DNA from: Asticcacaulis sp.
Lineage (GTDB): Bacteria > Pseudomonadota > Alphaproteobacteria > Caulobacterales > Caulobacteraceae
Direction: 5' to 3'
Assembly (NCBI GenBank): GCA_024707255.1
Contig: JANQAC010000001.1
Span: 1,302,001 to 1,366,000, forward strand
Length of the DNA: 64,000 nt
The translations under genes and the position numbers were made by a program. This document shows, piece by piece, positions 26,572-36,652 of this stretch; position 1 is the stretch's first letter; every line of letters begins with the position of its first letter. The notes under the pieces are model-generated. The model was not told the DNA's origin, ran no database searches, and saw only the letters and a list, made by a program, of their open reading frames with translations.

Positions 26572-28227
26572 ATGACAACCGAAGACACATCGCAAAAGAA
26601 GAACCTGCGCACGATCGTTATCGCCTCGGCGGCAGGCACAACCTTCGAGTGGTACGACTTCTTCATTTTCGGCTCGCTGACCACCATCATCGCCCAAAAT
26701 TTTTACGCCGGCCTGAACGAAACCCTGGCCACCATAGCGGCCCTGGCCACCTTCGCGGTGGGCTTTATCGCCCGGCCGCTGGGCGCGCTTGTCTTCGGTC
26801 ATATCGGCGACAAAAAGGGCCGCAAGGGCACCTTCCTCTACACCATCCTCGTCATGGGCCTGGCCACCATCGCCATCGGCCTGCTGCCGACCTATAAACA
26901 GGTCGGCATTCTGGCCCCCGTACTGCTGATCATCTTACGCATCGTTCAGGGTTTTGCGCTCGGCGGTGAATACGGCGGTGCGGCGATCTATGTGGCCGAA
27001 CACGCGCCCGCCAACAAGCGCGGCGCCTATACCGGCTGGATCCAGACCTCGGCGGGCTTTGGCCTGATTGCCGCCTTGCTGGTCATTCTTGTCACCCGCA
27101 AGACCATTTCCGAGCCGGTCTTTGCCGACTGGGGCTGGCGTATTCCCTTTATCGTCTCGGCCGGCCTGCTGGCGGTATCGGTCTATATCCGCGCCAAAAC
27201 GGCCGAAAGCCCGGCCTTCAAGGCGCTGCACGAACAGGGGCAACTGGCCAAGTCGCCTTTATCGGAAATCTTCACGCGCTGGCCGAACTTCAAGGGTATG
27301 CTGATCGCGCTCTTCGGCTTCATGACGGCCCAGGGCGTGGTCTGGTACACCACTTTCTTCTACACTCAGGTGTTCCTCACCTCGATCGTCAAGCTCGATC
27401 CGGCCGATATGAACACCCTGGTCATGGGCATGACGCTTGTTTCCGCCTGCCTCTATGCCGTTTTCGCCGCGCTTTCCGACAAGATCGGCCGCAAGCCAGT
27501 GATGGTCTTCGGCATCCTGCTGGCCTGTATCGCCTTCTTTCCCGGTTACCAGGCGTTGATGAAACTGGGCAATCCCGATCTTGAAGCGGCGCAGCGGACC
27601 AACCCGGTCTATGTGGTGGCCGATCCGGCGCAATGCAGCTTTCAGTTCGACCTCTTCAACACCGCGCAGTTCACTACGCCGTGCGATCTCGCCAAGAGTG
27701 TCGTGACCGGTATCGGCACCCCCTATGTCAGCCGCGCCGACGCGAGCGCCGGTCAAAGCGCCACCATCCATATCGGCGCGCAGGTCATTACTGTGCCGTC
27801 CGGCAAGGGGCTGGACAAGGCCGGCCTCAAGGCTTTGAAAGCCAAGGCAGCGGGCGAAGTCAAGGCCGCGCTGAAAGCCGCCGGCTATCCCGAAAAAGCC
27901 GATCCGAAGAAAGCCAATCTGTGGGCGATGCTCGGCATATTGTGCGTCTTCGCCGTGGCCTGCACGGCGCTTTACGGCCCGATGGCCTCGGCGCTTGTGG
28001 AAATGTTCCCGACCCGCGTGCGCTATACCGCCATGAGCCTGCCCTACAATATCGGCACGGGCTGGTTCGGCGGCTTGCAACCGGTCCTCAGCTTCGCCAT
28101 GGTGGCGGCCTCAGGCAATATCTATTTCGGCCTGTGGTATCCGGTCGCCACCGGCCTGCTGGCGGTACTGGTGTCGCTGTTGTTCCTCAAGGAAACCAAG
28201 GGCCGCGACCTGCATACGATTGAGTAG
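26572..28227 (+). CDS. MHS family (metabolite:H+ symporter) MFS transporter with a large loop insert
   Basis: 551-residue major facilitator. The N-terminal hallmark is SAAGTTFEWYDFFIFGSLTT. The MFS motif GHIGDKKGRK follows segment 2, and GFALGGEYGGAAIYVAEHAP is the MHS signature. Typical MHS proteins have about 430-450 residues. Here about 110 hydrophilic residues (from about 340 to 445, with Cys in QCSFQF and TPCDLAK) are inserted before the last segments. Substrates in this family are carboxylates, betaine or amino acids; the exact one cannot be read. It ends 6 nt before the converging pbpC stop. Confidence 0.9.
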   Translation: MTTEDTSQKKNLRTIVIASAAGTTFEWYDFFIFGSLTTIIAQNFYAGLNETLATIAALATFAVGFIARPLGALVFGHIGDKKGRKGTFLYTILVMGLATIAIGLLPTYKQVGILAPVLLIILRIVQGFALGGEYGGAAIYVAEHAPANKRGAYTGWIQTSAGFGLIAALLVILVTRKTISEPVFADWGWRIPFIVSAGLLAVSVYIRAKTAESPAFKALHEQGQLAKSPLSEIFTRWPNFKGMLIALFGFMTAQGVVWYTTFFYTQVFLTSIVKLDPADMNTLVMGMTLVSACLYAVFAALSDKIGRKPVMVFGILLACIAFFPGYQALMKLGNPDLEAAQRTNPVYVVADPAQCSFQFDLFNTAQFTTPCDLAKSVVTGIGTPYVSRADASAGQSATIHIGAQVITVPSGKGLDKAGLKALKAKAAGEVKAALKAAGYPEKADPKKANLWAMLGILCVFAVACTALYGPMASALVEMFPTRVRYTAMSLPYNIGTGWFGGLQPVLSFAMVAASGNIYFGLWYPVATGLLAVLVSLLFLKETKGRDLHTIE

Positions 28228-28233
28228 GGTTTC

Positions 28234-30327
28234 TTACTTGCCTTCATCCCCTCGGATAGCCTTCACACGCACATGACTCTTATCCTCATGCCCCTCGGCA
28301 TCGATAACTGACAGCTCAAAGAAGCCTTCTGTCGGCGGCGACCAGCTCCATTCGCCGTTTTCGTCCAGCTTCAGTGGCTGGCCATCGACATACCACTGCA
28401 CCGGCCGGATACCGCGCGCCGATAGTTTCAATGGTCGCACGACATTCAGCTTCATCGCGTCGGTCTTCACCTCAACATAGACCGTGGCGTTATTCGGCGG
28501 GAACAGGATCGACGCCTTTCCCGTATCGCCGCTCATCATCTTGAGGCCCTTCGGCGCATTACCCGGCGCGATCGATTGCGGCACCTGGCTGGGCGCCTGC
28601 AACTGATCAAACACATCGAACAACAAGGGTGCCGACGCCTCACGGCCCGTCTGATCCGCTCGTGCCCCGCCATCCGGACGGCCGGTCCACACCAGCACGG
28701 CATAACCGCCAGCCACACCCACCGCCAACGCATCCCGATAGCCGTATGAGGTGCCCGTCTTGAAGGCCGGGCGGTTGGCGTTCTTCATGAGCGGCCCTGG
28801 CAGGCGACCTTCCGGCGGCGGGGTTTCGCGCAAAATGCTGATCACCCGATCCGCCGCTTCCGGCCGCATCAACCGCTGGCCACCAGACGTCTTTTCATCG
28901 GCGACCGTATAGGCCAGGGGCCGCGCCAGACCATGATCACCGAGCGCCGCATAGAGCAGGGCGACATCGCTGAGGCGTATCCCCTCCCCGCCGAGCGCCA
29001 GGGCCGGGCCGGATTCTTTCAGACCCGATTTCGGCACGATCAGCGGCACACCCACCGCCTCCAGTCGCCCCTGGAAGGCTTCTGGCCCGATGCGATTGAG
29101 CACCGCCACCGCCGGCACGTTCAGCGAATTGATCAAGGCTTCCTTGGCCGACACCTCACCATGGAAGACCCGGTCGAAATCCTCCGGCTGGTAATCGCCA
29201 AAGCGCGTCGGGGCGTCCATCAGACGGGTATCCGGCGCCACCACCCCATCCTCGAAGGCAAAACCGTAGATAAAAGGCTTCAAGGCCGAACCGGGCGAGC
29301 GGACGGCGCGGGTCATGTCCATCCAGCCGCCGGGACGCTCCAGCCCGCCGCCGCCGACACTGGCCCGCACGCCGCGCGTCTTGATATCGACCACGATAAT
29401 GGCGACCGAGGAATTCGGCCCCTGATCCTTGGCGGTGGCCGCTGCCATGGCTTCCAGGCGCGTTTGGAGGACGGCGTCTATGCTCGTCACCACCGTCGCC
29501 TGCAAGCCCTTGACACCGCGCGCCAGCCGCCCGGCCGTATGCCAGGCGAGTGTGGGGAAGGCGAATCTTGATGTAACCATCGGCTCGTTCATCGCCTCGC
29601 TGGCCTGCGATGCCCCAATGATATTGGCATCGGCCATGCGCTTCAGAATCAGGTTGCGTGCCTTGAGCGCATTGGCCGGTTTGCGGTCGGGCCGGCGCGC
29701 TTCCGGCGCCTGCGGCAGGGAGATCAGCAGGGCCTGTTCACTTAAGGTCAGGCTTTCCGGTTCATGGCCGAAATAGGACAGCGAGGCCGCGCGCACGCCT
29801 TCGAGATTGCCGCCATAGGGGGCGAGCGTCAGATAGAGCGCCAGAATCTCGCGCTTAGAATAACGGATTTCGAGCTGCACGGCGCGCAGGGCCTCGATCA
29901 GCTTGTTGCCATAATCGCGTGGGTGCGGACTGAGCAGCCGCGCCGTCTGCATGGTGATGGTCGAACCGCCGGAAACGATATTGCCGGCGTGGATATTGGA
30001 GAGCAAAGCCCGCACGATCGCGGTCGCATCGACGCCCGGATGGAAATAGAAGCGCTCGTCTTCGACACGCAACAGGCGGCGGATAAAGGACGGATCGGTG
30101 CGGTCGAGATCGGCACGTATCCGCCAGCGGCCATTATCGACGGGCAGGGCGCGCAGCCAGGCGCCGTTACGGTCGAGCGCCACGGCCGAGGCGGTCTGCG
30201 CCCGCGACATATCCGGCGGGAAGATCAGGTTCGCCGCGGCGATGACGACCTGAAACCCCATCACGCCGATCAGGGTCTTGACCAGCGGCCGGATCAGGGA
30301 GTCGGGATTGAGTTTGGGGCGCCTCAC
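28234..30327 (-). CDS. pbpC: Penicillin-binding protein 1C
   Basis: Bifunctional class A PBP of about 697 residues. An N-terminal anchor precedes a GT51 domain (EDERFYFHPG, GGSTITMQTARLL), a transpeptidase domain (SPGSALKPFIYG, NSLNVPAVAVL, FKTGTSYGYRDA) and a C-terminal BiPBP_C domain (ILFPPNNATVYV ... RPVQWYVDGQPL). I chose the GTG at 30327 because GGGGAGGAGAAC lies just before it. The upstream ATG at 30393 would translate a palindromic repeat. It lies downstream of the macroglobulin gene; the two families commonly pair and are thought to repair peptidoglycan and trap proteases after damage. Confidence 0.94.
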   Translation of the reverse strand: MRRPKLNPDSLIRPLVKTLIGVMGFQVVIAAANLIFPPDMSRAQTASAVALDRNGAWLRALPVDNGRWRIRADLDRTDPSFIRRLLRVEDERFYFHPGVDATAIVRALLSNIHAGNIVSGGSTITMQTARLLSPHPRDYGNKLIEALRAVQLEIRYSKREILALYLTLAPYGGNLEGVRAASLSYFGHEPESLTLSEQALLISLPQAPEARRPDRKPANALKARNLILKRMADANIIGASQASEAMNEPMVTSRFAFPTLAWHTAGRLARGVKGLQATVVTSIDAVLQTRLEAMAAATAKDQGPNSSVAIIVVDIKTRGVRASVGGGGLERPGGWMDMTRAVRSPGSALKPFIYGFAFEDGVVAPDTRLMDAPTRFGDYQPEDFDRVFHGEVSAKEALINSLNVPAVAVLNRIGPEAFQGRLEAVGVPLIVPKSGLKESGPALALGGEGIRLSDVALLYAALGDHGLARPLAYTVADEKTSGGQRLMRPEAADRVISILRETPPPEGRLPGPLMKNANRPAFKTGTSYGYRDALAVGVAGGYAVLVWTGRPDGGARADQTGREASAPLLFDVFDQLQAPSQVPQSIAPGNAPKGLKMMSGDTGKASILFPPNNATVYVEVKTDAMKLNVVRPLKLSARGIRPVQWYVDGQPLKLDENGEWSWSPPTEGFFELSVIDAEGHEDKSHVRVKAIRGDEGK

Positions 30328-30330
30328 GTT

Positions 30331-30473
30331 CTCCTCCCCTGTAGCGTAGCGTACGGGGGAGGTGGCACGGCTTGTCCGTGACGGAGGGGGCATACGTCGG
30401 CTGTGTTGCCCCCTCCGTCACGACGCGCTTCGCTTGCTCGACACCTCCCCCGCTTCGCAGGGGAGGAGAAAGA
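30331..30473. repeat. Long palindromic intergenic repeat, family B
   Basis: Begins CTCCTCCCCTGTAGCG, then GGGGGAGGTGGCACGG and GACGGAGGGGGC. The mirrored half has GCCCCCTCCGTCACGACG, GCTTCGCTTGCTCGACACC and CCCCCGCTTCGCAGGGGAGG. It separates the macroglobulin and pbpC genes, and its left edge supplies the pbpC ribosome binding site. Confidence 0.8.
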
Positions 30474-30496
30474 TAATATACGCCTACTTCTTTGCA

Positions 30497-33400
30497 TCAC
30501 CGCGGACTGATAACCGTGCGGCTGCCCTGCGTGCGGGCGAAAGTATCCGGACGGTAGAAGTCCTTGGCCTCGGCTCCGGGTAAGTAGAAGTCGCCCTGCG
30601 TCACCGCTCGCGCGATATAGGCCATGCTGAAGCTGTCGGACGACGAGACATCGAGCGCCGCGATAAAGCGGTCATCACGCGCCTCCGCAACCTTCAGGTC
30701 GGTCAGCTTGCCGATAAAGCGGAACGGTCCGTTCTCAGCATCCTCATTGGTGAGGGTGGACTCGATCTCGAAGCCCGCCGACAGCGGATCATCAACCACG
30801 ATCGGCCGCAGTTCGGTGCGATCGGAACGGCCGGAGATCACCACCAGTACCTTTTGCCCTTGCGTGATATGTGACGGATCAAGGCGCGAACCATCGAGAT
30901 TGTAGTAGGTCTTGACCAGGTTCAGGCCATGGCTTTCCGCGCCCGGCGCCGAGACCGGCGTACCGATCACCGTCACCGTCCGCCATACCGGCCCCGCACC
31001 GCCGTTCTTCACGCTGGCGCCGGCGATCTGGCCGACACCGAAGCGCTGGACATTCATACCCGCCGGCAAGGTATTGACCCCCTGCGTCTGTATCTTCAGC
31101 GGACCGGAGGCTTTCAGCATGTAGGAGGCAGCCTTGAGCACATAGGCGCTTTCGATGGTGTTCATCTGTGCCGGTGACTTCATGGCGTTTTCCAGACGCC
31201 CGGTCAGCGAACGGGCAATATCATCCTCGCCCGACTCATAGGCGAGCGCAATGACCCCCGCCAGATCGCGCAGCGGCGTCTGATACCAGTCGTTCGGATC
31301 GGAATAACCCAGCGACTGGATCGCCTCGTTAAAGGCCAGACGGCCACGCGACCGGTCACCCATAATCACCAGACCGGCGGCGATCTGCGCGCGGGAAAGC
31401 GGTGACTTCTCTGCCTTGAACTGGACATCGTGATACCAGCGCAGGCGCGCCAGATCACCGGACTTGCCCTTGGCCAGCACATAGAGCGCATAGGCCGAGG
31501 CGCGGGAGCGCAACTGCTTGGTCTGCTGTTCGCCAGAGACGCCGAACCAGTTCCAGTAGGAGGGCACGCTCAGGCGGTAATTGACATTGGCATAGCCATC
31601 CGGCCGCGACATGGCACGCATGGCGTTCAGCGACTTGTCGATGGCCTCCTGTGGCACATAGGCACCGCGGGCCCGCGCTTCCAGCAGGAAGTCGGTGGCA
31701 TAGGCGCCGATGAAGCCATCCGCCTGCCCATCGCCCGGCCGCCACAGGCCGAAGGCGCCGTCTTCCGACTGGCGGTCGAGGATCTTGTCGACGGCAATTT
31801 TCAGCGCATTGACGCCGGGTTTCGCCGCCTGCTTGCCGACGAGCGATTCCGAGACGAACAGCCAGGGCGTGGCGGCCGATGTCACCTGTTCGGTGCAGCC
31901 ATAGGGATATTTGGCGAGATTAGCCGCCAGTGGCGCCGGATCGATATTGCGGAAGGGCGAGTAGGACACTTCCACCGTCGCCGAACCGGGTTGCAGGCCG
32001 GCCAGTAATGAAGCATCCGGCGTCCAGGTTTCATTGACCTTCTGCGACACGGTGGCGACACGGGTCTGCGGGCCCCAGCCATTGCGCGTTTGCAGGTTGA
32101 AGCTGTCATTGAAGCTGTAGCCCTGGCCATTCAGCCCGATCTGCACGGTGGAGATGCCGGTGGTATTCGGCGCCTTCATCTGGATCGTTTCGATCGCCTG
32201 CTGGCCATGATTGAGGTTGAATACCTTCTGGAAGGCCAGGACCAGCCCCTTGATACCCTTGACGATGGCCGTATAGAGGCCCGGCTTGCCGTCGGTATTA
32301 TCGAGTTGCAGGGTGGCGTAAGCGGTATCGCCCGGCGCCAGGAAACGCGGCAGGGCCAGATCGGCCACCACCGGCTCACGGATGATCATGCGGCCATCCA
32401 CCGAGCCGACGGCATCGTCGGTCCAGGCCACGGCCATGACGCGCAGCTCGCCGTTGAACTTCTCAATCGGCAGGCGCACGTAAGCCTTGCCGTCAAGCGT
32501 GGTCTGCACCACGCCAGACCACAGCGCGATGGTGCGGATCGGCGTCGTGGTCAGGCCCTCACCGCCCAACTGGTCGCCGCCGAAGGTCGGCGCGGCGGCG
32601 GCCAGGTTCGGATCAAGCAGGCGGCCATAGTCGTCATTATAATCGACGCCGAGGGCACGCTTGCCGAAATACCAGCCGGCCGGATCGGGCGACTTGAACT
32701 TGGTCAGGTTGAGGATGCCCTGATCAACCACGGCCACGCTCACCTTGGCGCGATCGCCGAGTTTCACGCCGGACACCTGGATCGGCACGTCGATGAAATT
32801 ATGGCCGTTCACGTCGGTCTGCGGGCGCTGCGGCTGGTCGCTGGCCAGGATTTTGACGCCGAGCTTGCGTGATTTCGGATCGAGCGGCACATAGATCAGG
32901 CCGATGGCGCGGCGCGGCTTGGAGGCATTGACCGGATCGCGCGGCTGCATGACGCTGGCCATGATATAGGCCCCGCCGCCCCATTCCGCCGTCGATTTCA
33001 GGCGCACCGTGGTGCCGTTTTCACCGATGGAGACCGTCTTCATCTCAATGACATGATCGGTGGCGACGGCGATCTGCGCCTCGCCCTTGTACGGGCCTTT
33101 CAAGGTCACCTCGACCGTATCGCCCTGGTTATAGCTCTTGCTGCCGGCGGTGATGCGCACGAAATCCGGCGCATCGGTGCCCTTTTGCGTCGAGCCCCAG
33201 CCGGAGGAGAAGCGCGTGACGGTCCTGGCTTGTCCGGGGACTTCGACTTCCAGGCGGTAGTCACCCCAGTCGAGATTGCGCTCGAAGGTGGCGCCGGTAT
33301 TGGCGTTCAGATCATAGGCTTTCGACGACACCAGCACATCGCGGTGGGTCGAGCGCCAGTTCCATTTGCCGTCGGAAATATACCAGTCGTAATCCCAGAT

Positions 33401-35485
33401 TTCCGAGATCAGCCTGACGGTCACACCCTTGACGGCGCGCCTGTCACCCTGCGGGGTCAGGCCGACGATATTGAAGGCCATGCGCGGCGCGTCCCGCCAG
33501 CTACCATCTTTCTGGTCGACCTTGACGCCGAGATAGAGCGGCGCGGTCTTGATCTTCAGGGTCTGGCTTTCGCGTACCGGACGGCCGCCCGGCTCGAAGA
33601 CCGAAGCGGTCAGAAGCACGGTCAGCGGCTCGGTGGTGTCACCAGCCAGCGCCGCGTCGAACGGGAAAAGCGCATTGCCCTGGCCGTCCGTCGTGGTGGC
33701 CGGCAGATCGACATACTTCTCTTCATAAGGCTTGCTCTCGTCGCCGAAACGATAGTCGGCGAATTTCGGGAAAGGGTTGCCGTCGGCGCGGATGCGCGCC
33801 TCGCCGGTCACCTGAAGCCCGGAAGCGATGGCGCCGTAGAGATAGCGCGCCGCCACCGTCACCGGACGGCTTTCCGTGGCGCTCATCAGCGGCCGGGTGG
33901 CATCAGCCTTGATATCGACGGCCAGGCGCTGCGGCGCGAAATCCTCGACCGCAAAAGTAGTCGTGCCCGCCGGCCCGTCCATGCCTTCCAGCTCGACCCT
34001 GGCCGACCATTGACCGCGCGGCGCCGTCTTCGGGAGGGTGACATTGGCGCCGGCATAGCCCATCGGCGTCTTGTCGAAGACCAGGCGATAGGCTTCCACG
34101 CCGCTCGGGCGCGTGATGATGATCGCGCCCTTGCGATCCTTGATTACCCGGCCTTGCGGATCGCGGATCATGGCGACGATATGCACGGCTTCACCGGGCC
34201 GATAAATGCCGCGATCCGGATACATATAGGAATCCACACCCATGGTCGCCGTGCGGCCGTCACCGGCCTCGCCATCTTCCGAGCGGCCGCCCACGCCATG
34301 CGCGGTCAGGTCCATCGGCGAACGGTCCAGATCGGACGCGGTAAAATCGTCACCCGCGCCATAGGCCATGATCATCTTGGGCGTCAGGGCATCCTTGCCC
34401 TTGAGCAGCGCGCCGGCAAACGAGGCGCGGCCATCGACGCCGGACTTCACCTCACCGAGCGTATCGCCATTAGTGGCGACCAGATCAACCCTGACCCCGG
34501 CCAGCGGCTTGGCGGTTTTCAGCGACCGAACCACAACATCAAGACCGTTCTGACCCTTATAGGTGGTCAGGGCCATGTCGGTATAGAGGATCCAGCGACG
34601 CGCCTGGGCCGGCTCGTCATTGTCGTTCTTGTCGCGCCCGCCGGAAGCATCGCGCACCTTGACGACATAGGCCCCGGCCTTCAGCGTTTTCAGCACAGCC
34701 CCCAGCGGGAAGACGGTCGTTACCCGCTCGCCATTGCCGGGCTTCACGGCCACCTTGCCGGTCCAGATCTTGACGCCGATATCATCGGCGGAATCGTCCC
34801 CGTAAGAATAATCATATTCGCCCTCGGCCACCGGATCGGGCGCCGAAACCGACTTGCGCACCAGGTTCCGGTCAGACACATGCCAGACCTCGAAGGCCAG
34901 GGTCGAGACATTGACCGTCTCCACCGCCACGCCATCGGCTTCCTCACGCGGCAGGATGACGCCATTGCCGGCGAAACCGACGTAGGGCGGTTTTTCGCCA
35001 AAGGTGAAATCGAGATCGGCATTGGCCTTGAGCTGGTCATTGCCCTTGGCAGGCAGGCCCTTCAGCAGGGTGACGCGGCGATCGGTAAAACCGAAACCGG
35101 ACACGCACAGGGTGTCGTCCTTGACCGAAATCGCCGGCGCCGACGGCAGGGCGGGCGAGACGACGACATAGTCGCCATAGGGCTTGGCCGCATCGAGCGG
35201 TTTGGAAAACTGCACGCAGGCTTTCGGCGAATTGCCGGAAGTGTCGAGGTTCTGCTTCCAGACAGCGAAGCCATCGGGCTTGCGGTCACCGGCGCGCGGC
35301 GCGTTTTTATCACGCACCTTGCCGAACAGGCCCGTCGCCGGCTGGCCCACCTCAGCCGTGGCGCTGGCCGCCTTTTGCCGGGCACTGCTGCTGATCGCGT
35401 GATCGGTGAGGAAACCGATGCCGAAGCCGGCAATCAATACCGCGGCGGCGCCTGCGATGAGGGTCCGGTTATGCCAGTCGATCAT
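30497..35485 (-). CDS. Bacterial alpha-2-macroglobulin family protein
   Basis: Very large envelope protein of about 1662 residues. An N-terminal signal anchor (LIAGAAAVLIAGFGIGFL) holds it to the inner membrane; no lipobox Cys is visible. Macroglobulin and bait regions follow (MYPDRGIYRPGEAVHI, RIPYVPL-like segments). The thioester motif CTEQ (YPYGCTEQVTS) lies near residue 1195, so the protein should trap proteases covalently. The terpenoid-like C-terminal region follows. The start is the ATG at 35485 (MIDWHNRT); an upstream in-frame ATG at 35560 adds a basic, non-signal stretch. Paired with pbpC downstream. Confidence 0.94.
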   Translation of the reverse strand: MIDWHNRTLIAGAAAVLIAGFGIGFLTDHAISSSARQKAASATAEVGQPATGLFGKVRDKNAPRAGDRKPDGFAVWKQNLDTSGNSPKACVQFSKPLDAAKPYGDYVVVSPALPSAPAISVKDDTLCVSGFGFTDRRVTLLKGLPAKGNDQLKANADLDFTFGEKPPYVGFAGNGVILPREEADGVAVETVNVSTLAFEVWHVSDRNLVRKSVSAPDPVAEGEYDYSYGDDSADDIGVKIWTGKVAVKPGNGERVTTVFPLGAVLKTLKAGAYVVKVRDASGGRDKNDNDEPAQARRWILYTDMALTTYKGQNGLDVVVRSLKTAKPLAGVRVDLVATNGDTLGEVKSGVDGRASFAGALLKGKDALTPKMIMAYGAGDDFTASDLDRSPMDLTAHGVGGRSEDGEAGDGRTATMGVDSYMYPDRGIYRPGEAVHIVAMIRDPQGRVIKDRKGAIIITRPSGVEAYRLVFDKTPMGYAGANVTLPKTAPRGQWSARVELEGMDGPAGTTTFAVEDFAPQRLAVDIKADATRPLMSATESRPVTVAARYLYGAIASGLQVTGEARIRADGNPFPKFADYRFGDESKPYEEKYVDLPATTTDGQGNALFPFDAALAGDTTEPLTVLLTASVFEPGGRPVRESQTLKIKTAPLYLGVKVDQKDGSWRDAPRMAFNIVGLTPQGDRRAVKGVTVRLISEIWDYDWYISDGKWNWRSTHRDVLVSSKAYDLNANTGATFERNLDWGDYRLEVEVPGQARTVTRFSSGWGSTQKGTDAPDFVRITAGSKSYNQGDTVEVTLKGPYKGEAQIAVATDHVIEMKTVSIGENGTTVRLKSTAEWGGGAYIMASVMQPRDPVNASKPRRAIGLIYVPLDPKSRKLGVKILASDQPQRPQTDVNGHNFIDVPIQVSGVKLGDRAKVSVAVVDQGILNLTKFKSPDPAGWYFGKRALGVDYNDDYGRLLDPNLAAAAPTFGGDQLGGEGLTTTPIRTIALWSGVVQTTLDGKAYVRLPIEKFNGELRVMAVAWTDDAVGSVDGRMIIREPVVADLALPRFLAPGDTAYATLQLDNTDGKPGLYTAIVKGIKGLVLAFQKVFNLNHGQQAIETIQMKAPNTTGISTVQIGLNGQGYSFNDSFNLQTRNGWGPQTRVATVSQKVNETWTPDASLLAGLQPGSATVEVSYSPFRNIDPAPLAANLAKYPYGCTEQVTSAATPWLFVSESLVGKQAAKPGVNALKIAVDKILDRQSEDGAFGLWRPGDGQADGFIGAYATDFLLEARARGAYVPQEAIDKSLNAMRAMSRPDGYANVNYRLSVPSYWNWFGVSGEQQTKQLRSRASAYALYVLAKGKSGDLARLRWYHDVQFKAEKSPLSRAQIAAGLVIMGDRSRGRLAFNEAIQSLGYSDPNDWYQTPLRDLAGVIALAYESGEDDIARSLTGRLENAMKSPAQMNTIESAYVLKAASYMLKASGPLKIQTQGVNTLPAGMNVQRFGVGQIAGASVKNGGAGPVWRTVTVIGTPVSAPGAESHGLNLVKTYYNLDGSRLDPSHITQGQKVLVVISGRSDRTELRPIVVDDPLSAGFEIESTLTNEDAENGPFRFIGKLTDLKVAEARDDRFIAALDVSSSDSFSMAYIARAVTQGDFYLPGAEAKDFYRPDTFARTQGSRTVISPR

Positions 35486-35686
35486 GGTGATTTCCCCGCC
35501 TCGGAAGCGCTGACGCGCGCGATTTATCCGTAAACGCGAATCAAGATCAGATTCCGGCAAAGATCAATCTTTAGTTTGTGAATTTCGCAAATAAGGCTAG
35601 TGATTCCCGCCAAGGGTCTGCCGGACGACACACGGGCTATGTGTTAGCACCGCTGACGGCAGGCCGGAGCCCTGGAGAATCGCGCC

Positions 35687-36190
35687 TTGAGTCAGTTTGC
35701 ACGCGTTATGGTGCTGGTGGTCGATGATAACCACTATATGCGGGTGATCGTCAGCACCATGCTGCGCTCCATGGGCATCACCCTGATCCGCGAAGCCTCC
35801 GATGGCGCCGAAGCGCTGGAAATCGTGCGTGACTGGCGGCCGGATGTCATCATCCTCGACCTGATGATGGAAACCATCGACGGCATCGAATTCACCAAGC
35901 TGATCCGCCGCGGCGTCGACAGCCCGCATCCTTATGTGCCGATCATCATGATGACCGGCCATACCGACCGCCGCCGCGTCATCGAGGCGCGCGATGCCGG
36001 CGTCAACGAATTCGTCGCCAAGCCCCTGACCGCCCGCGCCCTGATCGACCGCCTGAAAAGCGTCATCAATAACGAACGCGGCTGGGTGAAGTCGGCCAAC
36101 TATGTCGGCCCCGACCGCCGCCGTAAGGTCCAGCCCGATTTCAAGGGCCCCTTCCGCCGCATCGCCGACAAGGCAGACGGCAAGATGTAA
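35687..36190 (+). CDS. CheY-like response regulator with DRRR tail
   Basis: 167 residues. A single receiver domain has VLVVDDNHYMRVIV, the phospho-acceptor Asp in DVIILDLMM, MMTGHTDRR and the conserved Lys in FVAKPLTA. The C-terminal extension WVKSANYVGPDRRRK is shared by a group of alphaproteobacterial receiver proteins. No output domain is present, so it probably acts by protein contact. It starts at TTG (35687) with GGAG upstream. It stands alone; no partner kinase lies nearby. Confidence 0.88.
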   Translation: MSQFARVMVLVVDDNHYMRVIVSTMLRSMGITLIREASDGAEALEIVRDWRPDVIILDLMMETIDGIEFTKLIRRGVDSPHPYVPIIMMTGHTDRRRVIEARDAGVNEFVAKPLTARALIDRLKSVINNERGWVKSANYVGPDRRRKVQPDFKGPFRRIADKADGKM

Positions 36191-36224
36191 GCGCGTATCG
36201 ATGCCTGGTTTTGCTCAGGTTTTT

Positions 36225-36546
36225 GTCCACGAACCACACGAACAGACACGAACTCTTTATTGCGGTAGGTAAGGCTAGCTTCGATAAGAGGATCACGGAC
36301 AGGCACGGAAAAAGACGGAATCACACGGACGGTTCGATGATCCCTTCACGCGAAGCGCCTCTGCCCTCCAGATTGGTTTCACAGAGGCTATTGCGCTGCG
36401 GGCGCAGGAATATCCGCCTGCATATATTTCCGTGTATTTCCGTCTTCTTCCGTGCTTGTCCGTGATCTTCTAAACACGAAAGATAGATAATCGACCGGCC
36501 TGGATATTTAAGCTCAGAGTTCGCGTCTGTCTGTGTGGTTCGTGGG
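36225..36546. repeat. 320-nt imperfect long inverted repeat
   Basis: The outer left arm CCACGAACCACACGAACAGA pairs with the outer right arm near 36515-36545 (GTCTGTCTGTGTGGTTCGTG). The inner left arm GATCACGGACAGGCACGGAA at about 36291 pairs with the inner right arm TTCCGTGCTTGTCCGTGATC at about 36450. Arms of 31 and 42 nt match at about nine positions in ten. It fills most of the 462-nt gap between the response regulator and ubiE. The remaining sequence shows no gene. Confidence 0.75.
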
Positions 36547-36652
36547 CAAAAAACGGACTTATTATAAAAGCGGCGATTTGTCGCTTACATCCCACACACT
36601 TAACCACTTTTCCCCTTCGCAAATTTACCGGTTTCGGGCTACAAGGCCCGTC

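Noticed and set aside
30328..30393. ATG start of pbpC at 30393
   Set aside because: The added residues come from a family B repeat. The GTG at 30327 has an excellent ribosome site and precedes the usual N-terminal anchor.
33053..35533. An 826-codon open frame on the plus strand opposite the macroglobulin gene
   Set aside because: It mirrors a clear real gene on the other strand. The translation is rich in Arg, His, Gly and Ala with no domain, as expected from GC-rich codon bias in the antisense frame.
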